A DNA stretch of 52,951 nt from Crocinitomicaceae bacterium. Its GTDB lineage: Bacteria > Bacteroidota > Bacteroidia > Flavobacteriales_D > Parvicellaceae. The notes under the pieces were generated by a model that saw only the letters and a list, made by a program, of their open reading frames with translations, did not search any database and was not told the DNA's origin. The stretch covers positions 5,623-58,573 of the forward strand of contig PAZE01000023.1 of assembly GCA_002716065.1 (NCBI GenBank). Direction: 5' to 3'. This document shows, piece by piece, positions 37,721 through 46,300 of this stretch (position 1 is the stretch's first letter; the number at the start of each line of letters is the position of its first letter). A program made the translations under genes and the position numbers.

Positions 37721-37725
37721 GAAAT

Positions 37726-38229
37726 TTACTTGTTAGCAGCGGCTTTAAAAAGTAGATATACTTTAAAAATCATTAACATTGAAACTACAAATAGTGATGA
37801 TTGTAGAAAGTGACTTATTTCAATCGATATATAATAGTAAGAATAACTGAGTGTAAGAGACTTGGTACTAATGCATAAAACATAAAATAGTAAAGAAATT
37901 AGACTAAAAAAAAGTGTTGTAAAAATAAAAAGTCTGTACTCTTTTTCTTTAAAAATTAATTTACTGATTAAAATGGTGATTAAAAGATAAACAAGGATAA
38001 AGAATAAGGTCAACCCCCACTTGATAAATTTTAGATTTGAAATCGATAGGTTGCCAATCAATGATTCAATTCTACTATCTGTCATATTAGTTATTCTAGC
38101 TAAACCATCAATAAAATGAGAAAGATAGAATAGCTGAAAATTTATATTTTGAAAAATATAATCTCTTAAAAAGTCAAAAGAAATACTGCAAATAAAAAGC
38201 AAAAATATGAATAGATTTTTTTTATTCAT
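37726..38229 (-). CDS. Small membrane protein associated with the exosortase
   Basis: A 167-residue, very hydrophobic protein with about four membrane segments: residues 5-22, 70-92, 100-122 and 138-160. A polar loop ([26 protein letters not shown]) lies after the first. No catalytic motif is recognisable. Its ATG lies 8 bp inside the exosortase end, so the two are translated together. Exosortases of Bacteroidota are often accompanied by a dedicated small membrane partner, and this gene has that position and size. Whether it belongs to a named partner family needs a profile search. Confidence 0.6.
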   Translation of the reverse strand: MNKKNLFIFLLFICSISFDFLRDYIFQNINFQLFYLSHFIDGLARITNMTDSRIESLIGNLSISNLKFIKWGLTLFFILVYLLITILISKLIFKEKEYRLFIFTTLFFSLISLLFYVLCISTKSLTLSYSYYYISIEISHFLQSSLFVVSMLMIFKVYLLFKAAANK

Positions 38230-38803
38230 TTTTTGATTTTATAGCACTTAATTTTTTGGTCCATATGTACCAAAGAAGAAAAATAAATGAATAGATGATA
38301 AGTTGAAAAGTGATGTTGTGGTTAAAATTTAAAAGATAGGGGTTATAAGCAGATAGAATAGTTAGAATGGCTATTCTAATTACATTAATAATGTGTAGCA
38401 AGCTGATTCCTAATGGAATATACCATATTTTATGTTTAATCTCACCAGGGAAAGCCAAAATAAAGATGGCAAAAACACCAAATAATTTTAATCCATTGCA
38501 GGGTTCGCCAATCCAAACTCCATGATTGAAATTTTTATTTTCTATTAAAGTAACGACCATATCAGTATGAATTTCTATTGATGTTACGTAACCCAAAATT
38601 GAAAGTAAAAAATTTGACTGTTTTCCTATTAAAATAGATATTGATTTTTGAATGTCAATGAGTTGTTTTTCGGAGGAAAAAAAAACGTCTAGTTTGTAAA
38701 TAAAATGATATAATGTGAACCATATTATGATTCCAGTTATAAAAACAAAGATAAATCTAGTTGACCTATTTTTAAATAATTTCAAAAGGAAAGAAAAATT
38801 CAA
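38222..38803 (-). CDS. Exosortase (exosortase/archaeosortase family)
   Basis: A 193-residue membrane protein with about five to six helices and the three catalytic exosortase residues in order. Cys102 is in WIGEPCNGLKLFG, Arg143 in NVIRIAIL and His162 in NFNHNITF. Exosortases are transpeptidase-like membrane enzymes that cut a C-terminal sorting tail (short motif, membrane helix, basic end) and are thought to join the protein to a surface carbohydrate. Genome neighbours are usually polysaccharide genes, as here. The start reads TTG at 38803; ATT or ATC codons just upstream are alternatives before an in-frame stop. A tiny protein with a PIDGG-type tail lies 11 bp upstream and is the obvious substrate. 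Confidence 0.85.
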   Translation of the reverse strand: MNFSFLLKLFKNRSTRFIFVFITGIIIWFTLYHFIYKLDVFFSSEKQLIDIQKSISILIGKQSNFLLSILGYVTSIEIHTDMVVTLIENKNFNHGVWIGEPCNGLKLFGVFAIFILAFPGEIKHKIWYIPLGISLLHIINVIRIAILTILSAYNPYLLNFNHNITFQLIIYSFIFLLWYIWTKKLSAIKSKNE

Positions 38804-38814
38804 AAAAATGATTT

Positions 38815-39033
38815 TTAAGATTTATTTTTTAGAAAGTCATAAAATGACTTACCTCCAAAAAAGGTCCCAATAGCAACTAAAATACTTATGCCTCCATCTA
38901 TAGGAACACATGGAGGAGGCCAGCATGGTGGGCCACCTGAACCGGGAGGTCCACCACCACCAATTTGTCCAAGCAAATAAGAGCTTGAAAAAACAAAGAT
39001 AATAGCTAGGGATAATGTAAAAATCCTTTTCAT
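38815..39033 (-). CDS. Tiny PID-CTERM-type putative exosortase substrate
   Basis: A 72-residue precursor. There is a signal peptide (about 1-22, MKRIFTLSLAIIFVFSSSYL) and then a 20-25-residue Gly/Pro-rich linker, GGGGPPGSGGPPCWPPPC, with Cys37 and Cys42. The sorting motif PIDGG is at 44-48, followed by a short hydrophobic helix (ISILVAIGTFFGG) and a basic end (KNKS). This is the architecture of the PID-CTERM sorting signal known in Bacteroidota. After signal removal and sorting, only about 20-25 residues would remain outside. It is 11 bp upstream of the exosortase gene on the same strand. It is too structured at both ends to be a chance frame. Function of the mature peptide is unknown. Confidence 0.82.
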   Translation of the reverse strand: MKRIFTLSLAIIFVFSSSYLLGQIGGGGPPGSGGPPCWPPPCVPIDGGISILVAIGTFFGGKSFYDFLKNKS

Positions 39034-39114
39034 TAGAAAGTGTAAAGATAATTTTCTTCTTTAAATTAGAATATAATTATACTTATAAATATGTTTAATT
39101 TTTGAACTATAACT

Positions 39115-39122
39115 TATATTTG
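39115..39122 (+). promoter_or_regulatory. TAnnTTTG -7 box for the Wzc-type kinase gene
   Basis: TATATTTG, exact match, ending 24 nt before the TTG start at 39147. It lies in the 113-base region shared with the divergent exosortase cluster. Confidence 0.4.
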
Positions 39123-39146
39123 AGTCAAATATTTAAATTTTTTTGA

Positions 39147-41489
39147 TTGAATAACGATTTATCTAGTAAAATAATTTCTATAAAAGACTTGCAATGGATG
39201 ATTAAAGCCATTATTAAGGGATGGTATTTGTTTATACTTTTTCCTATTGTCTTTTTTTGTGCTGGTTATTATTACAAGTATAAGATTATACCAAATTATG
39301 CTTCAAAGATTGAAATTCTTTTAAAATCTAATGATGTTTATGATTATCAGGAAAAATTATATTCAAATGTTGGTTTTTACAATTATTACGGAGATGTTAC
39401 AAATCAAATTAGAATTATTACATCTTATGATTTGATTGAGAAAACACTTTCTAAACTTGATTTTTCAAAGTCCTATTTTATTGTTGGAAGATTAAATACC
39501 AAAGAATTTTTTTCGGGTATGCCGTTTAATGTTGATGTGGATATTTTGAATGCTAAACTTTATGAATTACCGATTGATTTTAAAATTTTAGATAAAAATA
39601 AATATTCAATTTCTTATGAAATTGACGGAAATACAATTAGTAGAACTCATTATTTTGATTCTACTGAAGTTTCTGTTGATTATTCCATAAACACTCAGCT
39701 TACAAAGTCTTTTAATTTTGAAAATAGTTCTGAAATTAATTATAAGGTTGTAATACATTCAATGAATTATTGGGTCAACAGAATCTTAAGTAATATCAGG
39801 GTAAATAATATTGATTACACATCGATTCTGACCATTGAATTAGATGATGAAGTACCATTAAGATCAAAACTTTTCCTTGATTCTTTAGCTCAAGTTTATA
39901 TTGATTATACTCTTCAAAATCAGTTTCAGATTAATGAAAATACATTGAAATATATTAATGTTCAATTGGAAGAAGTGGTTTCTATAATGGATTCTATTGA
40001 ATATGATTTACAAAATGTAAGAGACCAAAAGGGCATATTAGATATTGATAAGGAAGCAACAGAATATTTTAGGGACTTAATGAATCATGAGTCTGCTAAA
40101 AGAAAGATTCAACTTAGAATAAAATCATTAGAAAATTTAAGATCATATATAACTGCGGTTCAAGATGAAAATATATTGCCTCCTTCCTTATTTATTTTGG
40201 ATGATGATGTTTATTTAGAACAATCAATATCTAAATTTTATCAAGCTCAATTGAAAAAGGTAGATTTAAAATATGGAGTAAAAAAAGAACACCAAGATTT
40301 GTTGAAATTGAACCAATCTATTGCTAATCAGAGAAGAGATTTGTTAATATATATTGATAATTCAATAAATGCGCTTCATGAAAAAATTAAAGATGAAGAC
40401 TCTGAAATAGCTTTTTTTAAAAAATTAGTTAGAAATGTACCTAAGTCTGCAAGGGATTTGGAAGCAATTAATAGGAAACTTCAAGTAAATCAAAAGCTAT
40501 ATACTTTTTTATTGGAAAAAAGAGCAAATACCTTTATTGCTCGTTCAGGAATAGTTCCTCAGACAAAAGTTATTGAGAAAGCGAGATTGTTGGGCAGAAT
40601 AGATTCAGATTCGGATTCTTTGGTTTATATGTTTTTATTGATTGGTTTTGTTGTTGCTTTTTGTTTTGTTGTTTTAAAGCAGTTGATTTTTAATAAAATT
40701 GAAAATTTAAAAGAACTAAGTAATTCCACTGAATTTCCAATATTAGGATCTATTCCATATTTAGAAATTGAAAAAGGAGTGTTGCTTCCAGAAATCATTT
40801 CAAAATCTAACTTTGCAGAGTCCTTAAGAAGCATACGAACATCATTGAATTTTTTCTCTGGTGAAAAAGATAAAAAGTTAAAATCATTTTTAATATCCTC
40901 AATTCATCCTGGAGAAGGTAAAACCTTTATGAGTGTAAACCTTTCTAGGATCATTAGTAAAACTGGTAAGAAAGTGCTTCTTGTTGATTTTGACATGCAT
41001 AAGCCAAAAGTTCATAAAGTTTTAAACTTAGAAAATACTAATGGTAATTCTAATTTTTTGTCCGCAAATGATGATTTAGGGAATTATATTGAAGAAATTG
41101 ATGATGATTTATTTGTATTAACTAGTGGTGTGATTCCTCCTAATCCATCTGAACTGGTTCTTTCTGATCGAGTGGATGAGATCATTAAATTTTCTGAAAA
41201 CAACTTTGATTATTTATTTTTAGATACTCCTCCAATTGGGTTTGTAAGTGATGGATTGTATCTCTCTTCAAAAGTTAATTCAAGTATTTTTGTAATGAAT
41301 GTAAAGAAGGCAAATAAAAAAGGAATTTCATTTTTTGAAGAAATAGTTAAAAAGTCTAAAATAAACAGTGTCGGAATTATCCTAAATGGTGTTAAGTTTA
41401 AAAAATGGAGCTCTTATTATGGCTATGGCTATGGCTATGGCTATGGCTATGGCTATGGTTATGGTAACGGAGATGTTGATGAAAATTAA
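39147..41489 (+). CDS. Wzc-type polysaccharide co-polymerase and tyrosine autokinase
   Basis: A 780-residue inner-membrane BY-kinase. There is a Wzz-type membrane helix at about 24-42 and a long periplasmic helical part (GNVR-like region about 430-460). A second helix is at about 493-512 (YMFLLIGFVVAFCFVVLK). The cytoplasmic kinase has Walker A (HPGEGKT, about 585-591), Walker A-prime (VLLVDFDMHKP, about 610) and Walker B (YLFLDTPP, about 689). The C-terminus is a tyrosine cluster made of eight Tyr-Gly pairs, the autophosphorylation tail. It governs chain length and export of a surface polysaccharide. The start is TTG, directly after an in-frame TGA. It shares TTAA with the convergent NeuB-family gene. 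Confidence 0.93.
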   Translation: MNNDLSSKIISIKDLQWMIKAIIKGWYLFILFPIVFFCAGYYYKYKIIPNYASKIEILLKSNDVYDYQEKLYSNVGFYNYYGDVTNQIRIITSYDLIEKTLSKLDFSKSYFIVGRLNTKEFFSGMPFNVDVDILNAKLYELPIDFKILDKNKYSISYEIDGNTISRTHYFDSTEVSVDYSINTQLTKSFNFENSSEINYKVVIHSMNYWVNRILSNIRVNNIDYTSILTIELDDEVPLRSKLFLDSLAQVYIDYTLQNQFQINENTLKYINVQLEEVVSIMDSIEYDLQNVRDQKGILDIDKEATEYFRDLMNHESAKRKIQLRIKSLENLRSYITAVQDENILPPSLFILDDDVYLEQSISKFYQAQLKKVDLKYGVKKEHQDLLKLNQSIANQRRDLLIYIDNSINALHEKIKDEDSEIAFFKKLVRNVPKSARDLEAINRKLQVNQKLYTFLLEKRANTFIARSGIVPQTKVIEKARLLGRIDSDSDSLVYMFLLIGFVVAFCFVVLKQLIFNKIENLKELSNSTEFPILGSIPYLEIEKGVLLPEIISKSNFAESLRSIRTSLNFFSGEKDKKLKSFLISSIHPGEGKTFMSVNLSRIISKTGKKVLLVDFDMHKPKVHKVLNLENTNGNSNFLSANDDLGNYIEEIDDDLFVLTSGVIPPNPSELVLSDRVDEIIKFSENNFDYLFLDTPPIGFVSDGLYLSSKVNSSIFVMNVKKANKKGISFFEEIVKKSKINSVGIILNGVKFKKWSSYYGYGYGYGYGYGYGYGNGDVDEN
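41418..41465 (+). repeat. Hexanucleotide tandem repeat encoding the (Tyr-Gly)8 tail
   Basis: Six perfect TATGGC units followed by two TATGGT units, 48 bases. Each unit codes Tyr-Gly. Because the unit is two codons, gain or loss of copies keeps the frame and changes only the number of phosphorylatable tyrosines. Confidence 0.95.
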
Positions 41490-42532
41490 ATAATATTATC
41501 TAGGTATATGATTTCATCTTTGTTAATTTGATTTTTTACTTTTTTGCCAATAATTAAGTTTTTTTCATTCCACTTTACACCATCTCCAGGAGATAATAAA
41601 TGAATATCATCTTTTGAAATTGTATGTCCTTTTTTTAATTCTTTGTTACTAGCTATAGATCGTTCTAGCTTAATTCTTGCTTGCTTTGTTGTTGGAGATA
41701 TAAAAATACTTTCCTTACCTAATGATTTTTCTAATATTCTAATATCTCGTATTAACCTTTTTAATCCATCGGGCCCTAGGGAACCTAAGTGATCAGTTCC
41801 TTTCATTTTCCTATCAAGAGTAATGTGTTTTTCAATAATACTAGCACCCATAGCAACAGCGGCAACAGCAGCTGATATTCCTATAGTATGGTCTGAATAC
41901 CCTACTTTGTAATTGGAGTAATTTTTGAGTAAGTAGTTGATAGATTTTAAGTTTACATTCTCAGGTCTTGTTGGATATTCAGAAACGCAATGAAGAATGG
42001 ATATTTCAGCATGATTTTTTAGAATTGTATTTAATGCTTCATCCAATTCTTTTTCACCTGCCATTCCAGTTGATAATATAATTGGAATTTTTGTTTCGGA
42101 TAAAGCTTCAATAAGAGGAATATTAGTTAAATCTCTACTGGCAACTTTTAAAAAATCAGGATTAAATAAATTGAGTATTGATAGGCATTTTATCGAACAT
42201 AATGTTTCAATAAAGTCTAGATTTTTTTCTTTGGCATATTTATAGCATTGAAAATGTTCTTGATCATTTAATTCAAGATATTTACGATGTTCACCATAGG
42301 TTTTTCCAAAAGAATGTGGAGAGTTGTAAGGTTTATTCATTTGTGAATTAGAAAGTTCCTCACTTAAATCTCTTTTGGTGAATTTAACTGCATCAATTTT
42401 CTTGACTTTTGTGTTAAAAACCGGTTCAACAATTGACATGTTAGCCATATCTATTAGTTCTTTGGCAATGTCTAATGAACCATTATGGTTTTGACCTATT
42501 TCACCTATTATATAGGTGGAATTATTTTTCAT
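41486..42532 (-). CDS. NeuB-family nonulosonic acid synthase with SAF domain (first)
   Basis: A 348-residue protein with the NeuB TIM barrel: YIIGEIGQNHNGSLDIAKEL, DAVKFTKRDL, a SRDLTNIPLI substrate region, LSTGMAGEKE, LHCVSEYPT, VGYSDHTIGI and EKHITLDRKMKGTDHLGSL. A C-terminal SAF/antifreeze-like domain starts at about 290 (SIASNKELKKGHTISKDDIHLLSPG). The enzyme condenses an N-acetyl-hexosamine (ManNAc-like) with PEP to give a nine-carbon acid. Which acid (sialic, legionaminic, pseudaminic or other) cannot be told. It overlaps the upstream SpsF-like gene by 11 bp, so the pair is one transcription unit, separate from the other NeuB copies at 51-53 kb. Confidence 0.88.
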   Translation of the reverse strand: MKNNSTYIIGEIGQNHNGSLDIAKELIDMANMSIVEPVFNTKVKKIDAVKFTKRDLSEELSNSQMNKPYNSPHSFGKTYGEHRKYLELNDQEHFQCYKYAKEKNLDFIETLCSIKCLSILNLFNPDFLKVASRDLTNIPLIEALSETKIPIILSTGMAGEKELDEALNTILKNHAEISILHCVSEYPTRPENVNLKSINYLLKNYSNYKVGYSDHTIGISAAVAAVAMGASIIEKHITLDRKMKGTDHLGSLGPDGLKRLIRDIRILEKSLGKESIFISPTTKQARIKLERSIASNKELKKGHTISKDDIHLLSPGDGVKWNEKNLIIGKKVKNQINKDEIIYLDNII

Positions 42533-43268
42533 TAGTTGAAATATTTTGAATCATTTTATCAAAGTATATAGGGTTGCTATTAAGATAATTTAATACATCG
42601 TATTTGTTAAATTTATAGCCATTGTTTTTTTCTAAAAGTGAGGAAAAGATTTTTTTTTGAATTTTGAAATCTTCAATTGTATCTAAAGTCAGTCTTACAT
42701 TATTAACTTTAAACTGGTTTTCAATTTCAAGTTTATTTATTTTAAAATTTTCAGGATTATTGTAAATGTAATTGGTTACGTGTTCTAAATAAAATTGTTT
42801 TCTAGTTTTATTTTTTATTTTTTTTAATGCTTTTAATGATACTTTTTCTGCCCAAAAGCCTAAATGAGATATAATTGAAGGACTGTTGTTTATACAAAAA
42901 CAAGAATAATCAAAAAAGTTATTTTCATTTGAAAGAACATTTATGTCTTCAATATCAATAAATGGATTATCTGAACAAACTCTAATAATATTTGATAAGT
43001 TAAATTTTTCTGCTGCTTTTATAAATCTATCAAGCACATTATTTTCACTTCCCCTATAGCAGCTGATATTTTTTTTAGCGGCTAGTTTAAATATTTTATT
43101 GTCTAAAGGGTTTGTCGTGGTAGCTATTACGATAGGAAGGTTTGATGATTCTTTGATTCTTTCAACTATTAGTTCTAATATGCCTTTATTTTTGTAGAAA
43201 GGTATTGTAACCTTATTTGGCAATCTTGTTGATCCAGTTCTAGCTTGTATAATAATTCCAGTTTTCAT
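42522..43268 (-). CDS. SpsF / CMP-sugar-synthase-like nucleotidyltransferase
   Basis: A 248-residue cytidylyltransferase-like protein. It has IIIQARTGSTRLPNK at 5-19 (the nucleotide-binding loop of KdsB/NeuA/SpsF proteins), IVIATTTNPLDN, CYRGSENNVLDRF and IRVCSDNPFID (the D-x-P acid region). A variable second half follows. SpsF-type enzymes activate or transfer nonulosonic acids for surface polymers, commonly next to a NeuB-type synthase as here. It could be a CMP-sugar synthase or a glycosyltransferase-like SpsF. The ATG at 43268 is divergent from the T9SS gene, with an 89-base gap. Confidence 0.83.
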   Translation of the reverse strand: MKTGIIIQARTGSTRLPNKVTIPFYKNKGILELIVERIKESSNLPIVIATTTNPLDNKIFKLAAKKNISCYRGSENNVLDRFIKAAEKFNLSNIIRVCSDNPFIDIEDINVLSNENNFFDYSCFCINNSPSIISHLGFWAEKVSLKALKKIKNKTRKQFYLEHVTNYIYNNPENFKINKLEIENQFKVNNVRLTLDTIEDFKIQKKIFSSLLEKNNGYKFNKYDVLNYLNSNPIYFDKMIQNISTNEK

Positions 43269-43301
43269 AATATGCTAGTAAAATTCGTTAGGTAAAACTG
43301 A

Positions 43302-43333
43302 TTGTAAGCTTTAACTATATTTGATTAAATTTG
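43302..43333 (+). promoter_or_regulatory. Promoter of the T9SS cargo gene
   Basis: TAAATTTG at 43326-43333 with TTG at 43302-43304 gives a spacing of 21 bp, a good Bacteroidota promoter. A second box, TATATTTG at 43316-43323, overlaps it. The first box ends 24 nt before ATG 43358. Confidence 0.5.
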
Positions 43334-43357
43334 TGTAAATTTATATTATCCCTTAAA

Positions 43358-46300
43358 ATGAGTAAACTATTTCTTTCACTAAATATATTTTTTTATGTAT
43401 TTAGTTGTTATTCTCAAGTGCCAAATGGTCCTGGTGGTGTAGGCTCTTTAAATGAACTCTCTATTTGGTTAGATGCTACTAAAATTACTGCTAATGATGG
43501 TGATTTTTTATCTTCATGGTCAGATGTTTCAGGTAATGGTAATAATTTTTCGCAACCTTCAGCTCCTTTGCAACCTTTTTATACTTTAAATAGCACAATA
43601 AATGGTGGACCTGCGGTCAGTTTTAATAGTGATTTTTTTCAATCAAGTTCAATTCCTTCGCTAGAAACAAATCAGCTTTCTTGGATTATGGTTTCCAATA
43701 CATCCAATTCAAATACACAAGTTCTTCTTAGGTCTGATTATTCAGGGGGAACAACTTTTAATTCTTCAATTATGTGGGGTAATTTTTCTACATCTACTGA
43801 GTTTATTGCTCACTCCAGAGAAGCTGATGGCACTATTGTTAAGCTTATTGACGCATATAATTTAGGTAGCCATATATGGTCTTCTAGATGGAATGGAACT
43901 ACATTATTTGAAACTTATATAGATCAAAATTTTATTGCTAGCGATAATTTAGCCGCTGCCATTCCTTCAGGTCATAATGCTACATTTCTTGGTGCTGCTA
44001 ATGCTACAAACCAGTATCCTTTTACTGGTGATATCTCAGAAGTTATTGTTTATAATTCTACTTTAAATGATGCACAAAGAATAATTGTTGACAATTACTT
44101 AAGTACTAAGTATTCAATTGCTTTATCGGCTAACGATTATTTCTCTTTTGATGCAACTCATGGCAATGAGCTAGCTGGGATAGGAAGGGAAGATGCTTCA
44201 AATGAACATTTAGACGCTCAAGGTGAAGGAATTTTAAGAATTACATCTTCTGGTTTAGATAATGGAGAATACCTTTTATGGGGTCATGATAATGGTAATT
44301 TATCTTCAACAGCTAGTGGAATTCCACCTGGGTTAGGTGCTTCTGGAGCTATGCTTGAAAGACAGTGGAGATTTTCTGAGTCAGGTGCAGGTTTTGGAAC
44401 TGTTTCAATGACATTCGATTTATCTTCTGGTTTATCTTTTGGTGACCCAAATTCATATGTGCTATATATCGATAGTGATGGTGATTTCACAGCTGGGGCT
44501 GTTGGTCCTATTGGTCCTTCCACATTAACGGGGGGTGAGGTTTCTTTTACGGTAACTGATTTTCAGTTAAATGATGGCGATTATTTAATTTTAGCTAATG
44601 GAGACGCAGATATTATAAGTATTGTTGATGGTCAAACATGGAACGATCCCACTACTTGGAATTGTAACTGTATTCCTAATTCTGGAAATAACGTTACTAT
44701 TGATGTAGGGCATACTGTTTCAGTTTTATCGACTGCAAATGCTTTGAATTTAACTGTTAGTAATACTGGTGGATTGAATATTTCTGCATCAAACTTGAAT
44801 GTTGAAGGGGATTTGGATTTTCAATTAGGATCTGTAAATACTTTAAATGGTGTTTTAGATGTTGAAGGTAACTTAAATAATTTTGGTAGTATTACTTCTT
44901 CCAGTTCTAATATTTTTATTGGTCTTGATTGGAGAAATAATGGTACTTATACTTATTTTGATGGTGATTCGGTTACTTTTGATGGTGGAGTTTCACAGAA
45001 AATTATAGGTGATACCGATTGGTATATTTTAACAATAATTGGAGGAGCATCCGGTCATGTTTCAGTTGCTTCAGGAAATCAGAATGTATTTGGAATATTG
45101 AATCTTGTTTCTGGTACATTTTCTACATCAGGTTTGGTAACCTTAAAATCTATTGCGTCTGGAACTGCTCTAATGGATAATATAGAGACTTGTACAATAA
45201 ATGGGGATTTAACAGTTGAAAGATTACTCTCCATGAGTAGTCAAGGTTGGAGAGAAATTACCTCTCCTGTTCAGGGAACAAATCTTATTGATTGGCAAAA
45301 CAATGGAGTTATATTTAGTGGGTTTACGAATTCTACCTACCCTAATTTTGCTTGGGTTAATGCATTGTCTTATGCTGAACCTAACGCATTAGGAGATAAG
45401 AATAATGGATGGGTTGAAGCAACCAATGCCATTTCCAATTCTACAGGTCCTAGTAATGGCTACAGAATATATATGGATGCAACAGATTATACACTTTCTG
45501 TTACTGGCTTACCCTACACGGGAACTCAAACTATAAATGTTACTCAGAATGGCGGTGCTGGAAGTGGTGATGATCAAAATGGTTGGAATCTTATAGGTAA
45601 TCCATATCCTTGTACTATTGATTGGGATTTAGTCTCTAAATCTGGAATTGAAGATGCTATTTGGACATGGAATGCAACTGCGGGTAATTATGGATTGTAT
45701 TTTAGTGGAATTGGTACAAATGATGTTACTAATGAAATTGCCCATTCACAAGCTTTTTGGGTTAAGGGAATTCAAGCTAACGGCTCAGTTACTATAAATG
45801 AAGATGATAAGGTACGAACAGATAAACCATTTGTTAAAAGTTTTTCTTCTTCAAATGATATGCATGTTTTTTTAACAGGCGATCAAAATTCTTATTCTGA
45901 CGAGCTTATTGTAAGAAGATTAGCCAATGCATCAGATTCATATGATTTAGGTCTTGAATTTCCAAAACTTTTTACTGAATTACCTGACGAGGCTCCAAGT
46001 TTATCTGTTTTGTGTGAGGATTCTATTGATTTATCAGTTGTAGCAATTGGTGATGGTTCATTTTATTCTGAATTAAAATTGGCAGCACTATCTGGTTTGA
46101 CCGCACAAGGAAATTACACAATTAGCTTTAATATACCTGAAAGTTTTATGGATTTCGGATGTATAGAGTTAGAAGATTTACATACAGGAATTACTACAAA
46201 TCTTGTTACAGATTCATTATATACTTTTGTCTCAAGTGATACAACAACTCTCCCTAGATTTCTTTTGAAAATTTTTAGAGATTATTCAGTTTATTCTTCT

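Noticed and set aside
38815-39033. The 72-residue frame as a chance low-complexity ORF
   Set aside because: Not rejected as a gene: the signal peptide, PIDGG motif, hydrophobic helix and basic end in the right order, next to an exosortase gene, make chance unlikely.
43331-43357. TTG start giving nine extra residues on the T9SS protein
   Set aside because: The TTG is inside the promoter box; ATG 43358 is followed directly by the signal peptide.
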